The position numbers and the translations under genes are program-made. A stretch of 64,000 nt of DNA from Dipetalonema caudispina (lineage: Eukaryota > Nematoda > Chromadorea > Rhabditida > Onchocercidae). Positions 40,898 to 53,108 of the stretch are shown piece after piece. The notes beneath the pieces were generated by a model. It had not been told where the DNA came from and did not search any database. It was given only the letters and a program-made list of their open reading frames with translations. Location of the stretch: NCBI GenBank assembly GCA_013365325.1, contig JABVXV010000135.1, positions 1 to 64,000 of the forward strand, given 5' to 3'. How positions within the stretch are numbered: position 1 is the first letter of the stretch; each line of letters opens with the position of its first letter.

Positions 40898-43800
40898 ATG
40901 GGAAATTCCGGCAGTACAAATATTCCTGGTGGTGGTACCGAAGGTTATCACGTATTAAGAGTAAGTTTATTTTCCCGTTTTTTTTTTGAGCTTCATTTCT
41001 TAAAAATTACTTGCTTATTAAATGAATTATCACCTTATCTTCGTGTCTTATAAAGATCCATGAATAAATATCAATTGATTTCTTTATGTTTCCATCTATG
41101 TCGATGTTTTACTGGAATTTGAACTTGAACACTACTCATTAAGAATTACCTATAGGATTTCTCTCCAACTGTTCCTTAAATCGTTTGGTATTATAATGAT
41201 CATTAAAAAAAAAAAAAAAAAAGCATGACAGAAAAAAGGGGGTCTATAGCGCGTTAAGATTAATACATTTGCTTGGAACGGTAAGCTTTATTCTTTCTGA
41301 CCATCAAATTTTTGCTTAACTTATCGCATTCGATCTCCCCGGATCATGGAAAAACTTCTTTGATCCGCGAGAACCATAACTCGTGCCATTTGTAAAGACA
41401 TTTATTTAGAGGCAAGGGAACAATTGAATTTCCCCGAAAATAGAATCTAAGCACCAAAAGTAACTTCCATAATCACCAACATTAGACGCATATATATATG
41501 AAACAAAAATTAATATGAGACGCGGTCTAATTTAGGTGATGCTGTTACGAGTTAGTCGCCCACTAATAATGGCAATATACTGGACAAGTTTGCGCGCTTT
41601 CGACTTGTGCAGTTTCCTGATGATACTAAAACTGATCCGTTAAATCATTGCCTTACTCTGCCTTATCCTCCGCATTCTTGGCATCCTCTTTCCGCTTTCT
41701 ATCAAGTTTTCATCGAAGAAAATAATTTTCAAAAATGAAATTTATAGTATCATTTGCATATTAAAAACATTTAGGTACAAGACAATTCTCCTGGACAAGC
41801 TGCTGGTTTGGAGCCATTTTTCGATTTTATCGTTTGTATTGGGAATACACGGCTGGTAATTAATTATTTTATTTCATATTTTTTTTTGTGTCGCTACTAT
41901 ATTATGATATTCGTAACTATATTGTGAAACACAGTTATGCATGAAATATCACAGAATCAAATTATTCCATTTTACGGCCGTACATAAATCTCCTGGAAAA
42001 AAATGAGCAGGTTCAAGAGAATTAAAAAAAGGTTCAAGAGAGGTCAAGTTTGCTGTTTTTTTTATTTACTAATAACAGGATAGTATCATTTTAGCTTTCA
42101 CGCTTGAAATTTCTTGAGCAGTTGTTTTTCTTTACAGTTCGACACTTCTCAGTCTTTCTGTGGATGTCAAAGTCGGTGTTGTCATGTTTAATGATATTAG
42201 TACCTTTCATTAACTGAACGTTTTGAGCATCAAATAAACTAAATACGTAGTGAATGTACTGAAGATACTTATATCGCCAGCTACTAGCTCCTTGTATGGT
42301 ATTATAAAACTCAGTGTTTCATCTCTAATGTGGAACATAGAAATTTAATTTTTAGATTCCCAACAATCGGCGACTATTGGCGAAAAAATTTGAGATGTTG
42401 TTAGATGGGAAAGAATCTTTCGAATAACTTGATTTTTATTTCAGGATTCAGACAATGATACTTTAAAAGATATCTTAAAGCAACATGTGGAACGATCATT
42501 AGAATTGACTGTTTATAACAGGTGAATTATTTGTTTATGTTTTCTTTAAATATCTAAGAACACTTATCCTGGATTCTCCACTTATTTCTGTAATTTGCAC
42601 ATGATTAGTTATCCAGTACTTGTGGGACATTGCTACTCTCAGTACTTGTGGGACATTGCTACTCTTTTCCTGGTTAAATCTTCTTCAGTCATATCTCGCA
42701 CTACCTTCTTTAGGTCAGAATAGATGGTTATATTCTTTCTTCGGACACCTGTATTTGGATTCGCAGACTTGTTTCTTGTAAATACTTCATATTTCCAGCA
42801 AAACTCAAACAGTTCGACAGACACAAATCACACCATCGCAAATGTGGGGCGGCCAGGGACTACTCGGTATTTCAATTCGGTTCTGCTCATTTGAAGGAGC
42901 GCGTGAAAATGTTTGGCATGTTGTGCAAGTTCAACCTAATTCACCGGCAGAAATTGCCGGCTTACAATCTAATTTGGATTATATACTTGGAGCGGAATCT
43001 GTTCTAAACCAGGTTTGCTAGGTTATGAATGTTAAAACCCCATTTTAGCAAATAATTGATTAATTCTCTTATAAGACTGTTTATCAGTAAGTTCTAGTTA
43101 CATCAATTTGTTGTTGATCCATAAATGAGCTCTGAAAATAAAAGGCAAGAATGAATTTATCGAATATATATTTTAACTTTCCGTTAAGGTTGTTTCTTGA
43201 CTAACATGAAGTCTTATCTGTAAAAACTGAAAATCTGATGAAAGCATATAATCCGCTTTAGGTTCTCAATATGGATCTTTCCCTAATAGAAATTATAATT
43301 TATTGAGTGTCCTAAACCTTATTTTGGGAGAATAAAATTAAGAAAAGGGAGGGAACTATAGTAGGAAAAAAAGAGATAACATAGATAAGGCATGATTTTT
43401 ATTGACCATTGATATATGCTGTTTAGGGTTTTTCAACCCAAACAGAAAAAGAGAATTGGCAGTAAAGGGATGAAATACAATGCTTTATTAAGTAAAAGCT
43501 AAACGACAAATAGCTAAACGTCTCTATCATTTAAGTGGCTGTTATTAGAACTTGTGAAATTGTTTAAAGCTTGTATGTTATTTTGTTCAGGCCGATGATC
43601 TTATTGCTCACTTACAAGCTAACGAAGGGAAACCCATTAAATTATACGTATATAATACGGAGAGTGATTCCGTACGAGAGGTACGTCCCATTTTTTCTAG
43701 CCCATTGCTTCAAAATAATGAAATTAATGATAGAGGGATGTCTCAGTGCATTCAACGCCATCGATTATAGTAAAAAGATCAAGTAAAAGATACAGTTTGA

Positions 43801-46242
43801 ACAGTTAAAGTTAGTAGGTGGGCTGTTGTCATCGAGAAATGGCATATCATGATATATTGGAAACTGAAAATAGCCTTTTTCTTAAGATTTTAAATAGTTG
43901 CACATATATCTGATTTTTTTCAGGTCTCGCTTACGCCGAATTCAGCTTGGGGTGGTGAAGGATGTTTGGGTTGTGATATTGGTTATGGTTATCTGCATCG
44001 CATACCGGGTGATCGGCGAGGTCCACTGAAGGGCGAAGAAATTGCTGCGATGCTTAAACAGCAATTAAATGGCACAAATTCATCGGACGCTGTGTCGTTC
44101 ATGAATACTGATAATTTGTGCCATTCTGGACCTTCTGCTACCTCCAACAATGCCATCAATATCCCTCAACCAGGTACATTGCAGCATTCGAACAGTTTTT
44201 ATAGATATTTGAGAGAAGGTATTCTGTTGATATAAATCGTGATTGTCAAAATTTTGTTTATTTACAAATTTTCCACAAATTTGTATTACTCATAGTTCAC
44301 AGTAGCTGGGTAGTGTGAATAGACATTAACCGTTTGTTCAAGCAAGCTGTAATGTAACTTTGCATGTTTTTCCGAATAAATTCGACCTGAAATATTCGAA
44401 ACTTTGGACATAATCATACTGCTTAATGTGGTTGTTGTTCGTTTTTCAGTCCCATTTCTATTAGGATTGTTCACAAAATGATCTCAGATAAACTGTTCAT
44501 TTTCAGGCAGCACAGGTATTCCGCAAATTGATTCGATACAAACTATTACAAAATTCCCTGATCCAAGTTCGTTTATACCGCCAATTCTGAGACAGGTCAG
44601 ACATTTCTCCCAAGTTATATCATACATTCTATTATATGTTGTTATTGATGCAGCTGGGTAATGCTGCGTTTTTTTGAAAAATCTTTTCATTTCAAGTTTT
44701 TTATTGCATTAACTGTCCTCTCAATAATTTGATATTTTTAGCCAGCTGTATCTGTTGATGCAACAGTAGCAAGTTCGGCTGGAATAAGTGGTCCTTATCC
44801 GGACGAAGTGTGTTCTGCCGGATTTGCAGCACCTGTGCAGTCCATCATGGTTAGGTTTATATTACCGGGAAATTTTGATTAAAATATTCCTCTTTATATT
44901 TTCTAGAATTAGTTTCTATTATGTTCCGACCTTGCGAAATGAAATTCAAAATATAGACATAGGAAGTTTTTGCTACCAAAAATTAAGTGAGGCGCTGCTC
45001 ACTGGGTAGAAATCAGTATCGATAAGTTACAGAAGAAATCGTTATTTGTATAGTTTTTTTAGAAGTTTAGTTACGATTTACTGTTAGTCATTTTTCATTG
45101 TATTGGTTGCAGGAACAACCATTAACCACCAGTAATATCAAAATGAGCATCGCACCGCCATCTTCAACTGCTTTTCCAACCCTTGAGTTATCGACGTCTC
45201 CTGGAACAGCTGAACAGCCCTACTCTGCTCAAAATAGTGGTGCAAATTATGCAAATGCAAGTCAGGAAGTTCAGCACCAAAAGCAAAATTTCGTGAGAGA
45301 TTCGATGGACACGGAGGTTTTTTTTTTTTTACGTTTACTCAACTTGAGTTTTCAAGAATTAGGCCAAGTGGCGAAAGAAACATCACATTAAAGAACTGAT
45401 CTATCAAGTGAGAAATCACTTTACAAAATTAACACTTTACAGAGTGAACTGATCACCAAGTAGTTACTAATTTGACATATATTTCGCAACTATCATTAAG
45501 ATCGAATTTAAAGTTTTGATCTGATAGAGCTATTCAACAAATATGGAATTTTTTATTTAAGTTCTTTTTAATGAGTAGAGGTGTTATTTCAGCAGTATGG
45601 TAGAACACTAGCAGCCATGTCTCAACAGTCATATTATTCATCACAGCAATATGTGCATGATCCACAGTATCCACCACAACCTCCTGTTTATAACCGTGAG
45701 CATCATGTTTTTCGCAATTTCAATTTTTATCAGTATATGGGATGAAAGATTTCATCAAGGTTTTTAAGCATTCGAACTGTTCAGTTCAATTCAAGAGGAT
45801 GTAAAAATTTGAGTATTCATATTATGAAATCTATGGAATGCTTGACTTTGCAGCTGCATCTTCGTCGCCTCAATCAACGGTAGCGGGTATAGTACCTCAG
45901 ATGTTTTCAACTTTGCCGCGCCAGCAGCAGCAACAAGGATCATACGGAGTCCCACCACTTCCTCCACAAATATCCGCATCTCCTGCATCTCCGTTTACAA
46001 GTTCCTCACAATTGTCGGGTTTGAATTTCCCAATGCCGCCATTAAGTACTATGGGTATTACACATCTAGCGCCTCCACCAACCACAATATCTTTTGGTTT
46101 ACCGACGCCACCTACGACACAATTTGGGCAACAGCAACAGTCAGATATGAGTACATATTCGGCGGGAAACCCGGCATTTAAATCAGGTTTCCAGATGTCT
46201 GGAAATAATCAGTTCGGTTTACCACCACAAGGTATGGTGTGA
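40898..46242 (+). CDS. GORASP: Golgi reassembly-stacking protein (GRASP55/65 family)
   Basis: Eleven exons: 40898-40960, 41775-41855, 42445-42521, 42799-43012, 43591-43680, 43924-44173, 44507-44595, 44742-44849, 45113-45316, 45593-45695, 45854-46242. Phases close, giving 555 residues. The start [20 protein letters not shown] has Gly2 for N-myristoylation, and the ATG lies eight bases after a TTTACAG acceptor. Two PDZ-like GRASP domains follow: [18 protein letters not shown] in the first; [24 protein letters not shown] and [18 protein letters not shown] in the second. From about residue 260 the protein is a long Pro/Ser/Gln-rich region with poly-Gln-like and PPLPPQ runs, longer than in human GRASP55 (about 450 residues in total). 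It should tether Golgi cisternae from the cytosolic face and help unconventional secretion. The last exon is read through to TGA at 46240; a GTATGG just before it could be a donor for an alternative ending. Confidence 0.96.
42614..42665. repeat. 26-bp perfect tandem duplication in a GRASP intron
   Basis: The unit beginning CAGTACTTGTGGGACATT occurs at 42614-42639 and 42640-42665 without mismatch, in intron 3 of the GRASP gene. The exact identity suggests a recent duplication. Confidence 0.92.
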
Positions 46243-48884
46243 AATTTCGATAGTTTCGAGATGTACATATTTGTTAGGCTGCAATTCATTTAATTAATTG
46301 ATTTGATTCGTTTTTTTTATTTTGTTATTTCCCCATTGTCAATTATATCGAATAATTAACAAGTGTTACGAGTGTTAAATTTGTAATTAACAAATAGGCT
46401 AGCTAAGGTAGTTTTTTGACTACCTCTTTAGGATTGTTTTAAAAAAACAATCACACAAGCGCGTCGCACCATGTGAAAAGATAACTTATAGTTTTCGTTC
46501 ATGTACAATTATTGATTCAGCAGTGTAAAAAAGGGAACTTGAAGTTTTATAATTTCCGGTATCGTAATTCGAAATTTTTCTTCAAAATTGTAGTGTTACT
46601 GGTATCTTCTGATAAAGAATGAAAGACTGATTACTAGGCTCTGTTTTATATTTCGAGAGGGCAGAATTTTGTTTTACTTCTTTTTGGAGTGCGGGAAAGA
46701 GAAAAAAGTAGAGAACCTACTAAGCCGGAATACCAAGATATTTCCAACAAGTTAGTTTAGTGCATCACTAGTAATGTTATTACAGGATTCTGGACATGGT
46801 TTTTCACTAGTTCTCGAAGGAAACTTGGTGCAGTATATTAAGCTTTTAAAAATGTATCACATATCATTTCTTTCCCTTAATTGATTAGCTCCTCCTTCAG
46901 AAAGGAACTATTACTTAAGGAAGAGAACCAACATTTTTGTCAAGAACAGATGGAAAGTAAATAAAATTAAATGTATTTTGACTCGTTAATTTGTTGATGC
47001 AAGGACGTCAACAAAGAGGGTTAAAGTAAATATTAGTAAGTATCGAAATATAAAGTCTGAATCACCATGTATTTTTATAACACGGTGCAACTTAATTTTG
47101 ATTTCGTTTATTTAGTGCCAACAACGTATTCTCAATAATAATTCTGGCCGATTGTTACACAATACGAACTTGATTTTGAAGGAAAACGATTTACGTGTGT
47201 GGATAACAAATTTTCTGTTGCGTTGGAAGACTGAACTATGATATCTATTTTTTAATGTTGAAGTAAATATTGGTAAGTATCGAATTTTTTTACCAATATA
47301 AGTATGTGAGTGAGAAATAGATAAAAGTTCTTAACAGAATTAAATATGACATCTTTTTAACAATTCTCACATATTCTCCAATGGTCTTCAACCATCGCAT
47401 CGCCTTAATTTGCATGGTTGCATCACTTCGCACATTTGGAGAAAAAGCCCGTTTTCATTTATTTATTCATTTGAAATTTATATCATTGTGCTTTCTTTAC
47501 TGTGGTTCTTCATTTGTTTTAGTTGGTTGGTTGTACCTTTTTTTCGATATATTATATTCTTTCAAATTCACATTGTATTGCACAGATAAATACCAGTTAT
47601 TACTGATACAATATTTGTATGTATTGTTTCTTAATGCACACTTAATGCATCTTGAAGATATTTCAGAATGAAAATGGTTATTTATAAAAAAAGGAATCAG
47701 TTGTATTGTTATTTTCGATGTGAATCTTTCCGCATTAAAAGTTTCGATTTATTGATCCTGTTCAGTTAATAATGCATCTAATTTTACTTTTGTTTTAATA
47801 AGAGTATGATTTTTTCAAATGCTTTGAAATGAATGATAGAATAATGAATGGTAAAACAAATATTTTTGGGGTAACTGTATGAATAATTTATCCATTTCAT
47901 CTATTCCAAACGGTACTTACTTTTTTTTTAAATTTCAACTTCGCTGAAAGATAGCACTACATAATAATACGAATACCGGATTTCGTTTCACTCCTTAGAA
48001 ATTACGAATTTCAAATCTTTAAGTATGCAAGAGTTTTGTGTCATTAGTTGCGTTCGGCTATGAGTTGAATTATATATTCCAATATTAATTGCAATCAATT
48101 CATACATTGATTTTATCTATTACTTGTTTGAGATTGTTAACTTATTATGTTTACTGTATATTTCTTGACTTGTTCTACAATTCTTTTTGGTTGGAAAATA
48201 AAACTATTCACTTCATCACGATATAATTTTCTGATAAAAAATGACATTGGAAATCGGTCAAGAAACCGAAATATTGACGAATATTTTAATAAGTGTTAAA
48301 TATCTTATTAGATTCGGTCGTAACGTCTTTATTAGTTGCGAGCCTATGTAGAAGGCAGTATACAATCCTGGTATGTCTGTTCAGTCGATTCCATTGGTTG
48401 TAGTCGGATGGATATCATCCCACAGTTTTTAGGAAGTCGCATTTCTGAGAAACCTTTATCGATCATATATTTTTATATTGTGTTAATAAGGCAGGTAAAT
48501 CAAAAAAGAAATCTTGCACCACACTTTAATGTTATGGAAAGCCTTACTTCGTAGTGAGTATATGAGCAAAGGTTATCCGGTATTTACGTGTGATTTTGCC
48601 TAGAAGAGGGAATAACCTAATTTTTCCGATCACTTTGAATTAGTTTAGCATTACAAACTGTTTCTCCTTGTTTTTTCCAACTATATGGTAAAGAAATTCT
48701 GACTTCACTGGATAAGCTCTGATAAAATTTGGTAAATTTCCGGTTTAAACTCAATATTTTCATATAAAAAGCAAGAAAATTTCAAGAATCCGTAAAATCG
48801 TTTGGTGTCAAGAATTATTTACGAGGAATCGTTAATATTTACTTGTATCACATACTCAAAAATAATTGACTTTTGCAGTTACTG
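46243..48884. other. Intergenic region between GRASP and SMU1
   Basis: About 2.6 kb between two plus-strand genes, far longer than typical operon spacing. ORFs at 47381 and 48336 lack splice support. A 25-bp near-repeat (AAGTAAATATT.GTAAGTATCGAA) is at about 47023 and 47262. It should hold the GRASP 3' UTR and the SMU1 promoter. Confidence 0.5.
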
Positions 48885-51800
48885 ATGACATCGATTGAAA
48901 TAGAAGCTTCGGAGTAAGTTTTGTTATTTTCTTCATTTTCTGAATTTATTCATTACTTATTATACAGTTCCCCCACTCATGTTCTCGAGTTCCTTTTTTC
49001 TGAATGACCTCATACTAATACTCAAAAATCTAGGTAAACTTTATCATTCTTCTCCAAACAAAACTAATATTTTTTGAAACTATAAGTTTGGCAATTGCTA
49101 GTTTCTTTTGGACGGATAATTTCGAAAGTCAAAAATAATTCGTTATTGTTGGTGAATCGTTTTCGGTTGTCATTGAAATTCTTGTAATTTAGCGTTGTAC
49201 GTCTTGTGGAACAATATTTAAAGGAGAATAACTTAATGCGTACATTGGCAGTTCTACAGGTTTGTTTTCTTCCAGTTTTTTTATCATTAAAATTAAAGGG
49301 TGATTTTGTGCTAGCTAAATTAATTTTTTCCATAGCACAAAAATGAAGATTTTATTTTATTTATTGGCACTTTTCACGTTTACCATACGGTATTCTCCTA
49401 ATTATTAGAACAGATATGCCATTGATTGTCGGTTGTTAATGTCTTTTCTTTTGACAATTATGCAAAAGATTTTGAGCAAGAATATCTAGTTTCATTATCC
49501 ATATGAGAGACGCAAATCATTGCGTTTTTGAACGAAGTATTTGATTTGATTATCTTTTGATGGAAGATGATTGTGTTTTCTGGATGTATCATCTATTTAT
49601 TCCCGTCGCTAGATTGGAATCAGCCTTCCTTTCTATTTTTAGGATGAAACAAACATTACGTTGAATACGGTAGATAGCATTGATTCGTTTGTGCATGATA
49701 TACAAAATGGGCATTGGGATACGGTGCTTAAAGTTATTCAGCCATTAAAACTTCCGGCTAAAAAGTTAATCGACTTATACGAGCAGGTACTATTTTACAG
49801 TGTTTGCGATGAAGTATGTAGAAGTTGCTTGTATAGTTATGGTGATGTTAAAGGAATCGACAAGGTAAGTTTAAGATCTTCGATAAGTTTTTATGCTTCA
49901 ATTTACCGGTTAGATCTCGTGTCCTATACTTATAATAAGAAATAGACGTTATAAGATTTTTGCATATTACATCTCAGATTGTCATTGAATTAACGGAATT
50001 GCGTGAATTGGGCTCAGCTCGACTTCTTCTGCGACAAACTGATCCGATGCAACTGCTCAAAACGACGGAGCCGGAGAGGTACCGGGACTGACAATTTTTT
50101 CATATTTATTTCTGTGGCTTACACTACTACTTTTGCTACTGTCCATGCTTAAGTCTAGCCCATTTCTCCCAGACTGGTGACCTGTGCTGAACACTGCTAT
50201 TTAGCCTTAATCATGATCGCTTCTCAGTTTTTAGAGAGTCTAGATTAGAAAAACGTGAGAATTAGTAGAGCATCTCTCCTCCTCTTTCCTTACATAATAC
50301 TTTTAAAACAAGGTGATAATATAATTATGTTTCAAATTTCCTTATTTAAGTTTTCTCGTATTGCAGATATGCCCGATTAGACAATCTCCTGGCTCGTTCT
50401 TACTTCGATCCACGTGAAGTATATCCTGATGGTAGCTCGAAGGAGAAGCGAAGAGCTGCTATTGCACAGGTTGGCTTTGAGTTTGACCAAAGCAGATTCA
50501 TTTTATGTTAGTAGTTTAATATAATCGACATACAAATGCATGTGTTTTGGATTCAACAGTTACTAGTTAATGAAGTTTATCAAGAAAAAAGAGTTTTTTT
50601 TGCAGTCTTTGTCCGCTGAAGTGAACGTTGTACCACCATCCAGATTATTGGCACTTTTAGCGCAAGCACTGAAATGGCAACAGCATCAAGGACTTCTTCC
50701 ACCCGGTATATTTTATTATCCTCACTATTCAGTCAAGCGAAATTACGATTTTATGTTCAGAATTCTTTAAATTGTTAAGTGTTTTCCGAATTACGCAGTT
50801 ACAATTCCCAGCCCATTTAAGAAGTATTAAGAAGAACTTGCTAAACCAACAACTTCAACTACTACAAACAATCATTTTCTCTATCAATTCAGCTTTCATC
50901 CTGTCGAATCGTTGAAAAAATGCTGTATAACAGTGTTTCTCTTTCTGAAAGTTCGACACAGCTCTTCTTATGTGACCTTTGCACCCCTCATGAAAACATG
51001 GACTTTTTTAACATTCAGGGACACAGATCGACTTATTTCGTGGTAAAGCCGCAATTCGTGAGCAGGAGGAGGAACGCTATCCAACACAAATGGCACGTCA
51101 AATTAAATTTGGCAAAACAAGTTTCCCGCACTGTTCGCAATTTTCACCAGATGGACAATATCTGGTTACTGGTTCAGTGGATGGTTTTATCGAGGTTGGA
51201 TTTTCTTCCGTATCCAAAATCTTTATATGAAATCTTTCATCTTTTTTGGTTGATTTATTAATGAATTTTGTGGATCCTCTTACAGGTTTGGAATTATATG
51301 AATGGAAAGCTACGGAAGGATTTGAAGTATCAAGCGCAGGATAATTTTATGATGATGGATGGTTTAGTTTTGAGTTTATGTTTCAGTCGTGACTCGGAAA
51401 TGTTAGTTACAGCCAGCATGGAAGGCAAAATAAAGGTTTTTTTTGGTTCATTGCAACAGATTGTAATGGTATATCTTAAAGGTTCAAGTAATCACTCGTA
51501 CTTTACTCGAAAAAGTTTAGTTATCTATTTAAATTCAGTAAACTTTTAGTTGGTATTGGCGAGCGATAAATCCTTCCTGGCATATCTCTAGAATTACAAA
51601 TAGCATACATCCTACTCTGATCTCTTGATATCGCATTTATATTCATCCAGTCTTAAAACATCTCCACAACTTGATCAACTTAAATGAGGAGAAACATACT
51701 TTTTCCGTTTCTCCTTCGTAGCAAAATTTGATAAATTTCAAATCCATTTTTAAACAAATATTCTGTCCACATATTTTTGTCAGTTAATAGTTTTGCAGCA

Positions 51801-52175
51801 TTCTTATTCTTATTACAATTCAGGTATGGAAAATACAAACGGGGCAGTGTCTAAGACGTATCGAGAAAGCACATAACATGGGAATCACTAGTGTACATTT
51901 TTCTAAAGATAGTGCACATGTTCTTTCAGCGTCATTTGATACACTTGTGAAGTACGTTATATAACTTTTTCGCTGTTATATTACACTCATGAATTGAAAA
52001 AAGCTTAGTTGCAACGTATTTTGAAAATTGTAATTTGTTTTACAGAGTTCATGGATTAAAGAGTGGCAAATGTCTGAAGGAACTTCGAGGGCATACAAAT
52101 TATGTTAATGATGCGAAATATACGGAGGTAGGCAGGTTAACATCAAAAAATTGGCGTCATATATATAGTTCTATA

Positions 52176-52229
<54 letters not shown>

Positions 52230-53108
52230 TGTATAAATATTTACGGAGGGGTACAGGAATTTATATTAAGGATAAACTCGTTGAAGAAACGGCAGCTCTA
52301 TACTTTATCGTAGTATTTTTATGATTTTACTGTATCAGCCTTAAGCCATGTTTCCAAATTTACAGTTTTCAGGATGGTCATATGTGTGTTTCTGCTTCAA
52401 GCGATGGAACAGTACGAGTATGGAATTTAAAAACTTGCGAATGCGTAAATACGGTACGAGTAGCTGGTGATACAGTCGTGAATAGTGTGAATCCAATCCC
52501 AAAATCCGACAATCAATTCATCATTTGCAATCGGTCAAATACGATTGTTATTGTGAACATTCGAGGGCAGGTAAAGTGGTGTAAATTCTAAACTTATGAA
52601 TCAAATAATTTGGAATTTGTTTAACATTTTAATGCTCATTTTAAAAACTTTTTAAATTAGTAAAAAATTAATTTCCTATGAATTTCTTCCCATGTTTCAG
52701 ATTGTTAAATCAATGACTTCGGGTAAAACAGAAAATGGTAATTTCGTTGCATGCACACTTTCGCCACGTGGTGATTGGGTGTACTGTGTTGGCGAGGACC
52801 ATGTACTTTATTGTTTTTCTTTAATTACTGGCAATCTCGAAAGTACATTACCGGTATGTTAAATAGATATTTTGTAAATGAGATAAATAAAGAGATAGAA
52901 GTAGTCATTGTTTGGATAAAATAAATACTTATTGTGCGAAATTTTCGAATTAATGAAGGAATGAAATTAAATTTTTTGATTCCTTTCATTTTTCATGCTT
53001 GTTTTACAGTTACATGACGATCGAGTGAATGGTTTATGTCATCATCCACATCAGAATCTGATAGCATCATATGCAGAAGATGGATTATTGAAATTATGGA
53101 AGCCATAA
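48885..53108 (+). CDS. smu-1: SMU1 spliceosome-associated WD40 protein
   Basis: Thirteen exons: 48885-48913, 49193-49259, 49643-49786, 49978-50078, 50367-50469, 50606-50705, 51019-51194, 51286-51435, 51824-51951, 52046-52127, 52373-52570, 52701-52853, 53010-53108. Phases close, giving 509 residues; human SMU1 has 513. The ATG follows a TTTTGCAG acceptor by six bases. An N-terminal LisH motif ([21 protein letters not shown]) is followed by a CTLH domain and a helical segment with [13 protein letters not shown]. Seven WD40 repeats begin at [16 protein letters not shown] and end [17 protein letters not shown]. The block [11 protein letters not shown] between repeats is diagnostic. SMU1 works with RED/IK in activating the spliceosome and in alternative splicing; in C. 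elegans smu-1 was found as a suppressor of mec-8 unc-52. Nothing looks abnormal. Confidence 0.97.
52166..52226. repeat. (TA)n microsatellite in SMU1 intron 10
   Basis: A TATATG/TATA run of about 55 bases lies between exons 10 and 11 of SMU1, near the 5' side of the intron but clear of the donor at 52128. Confidence 0.95.
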
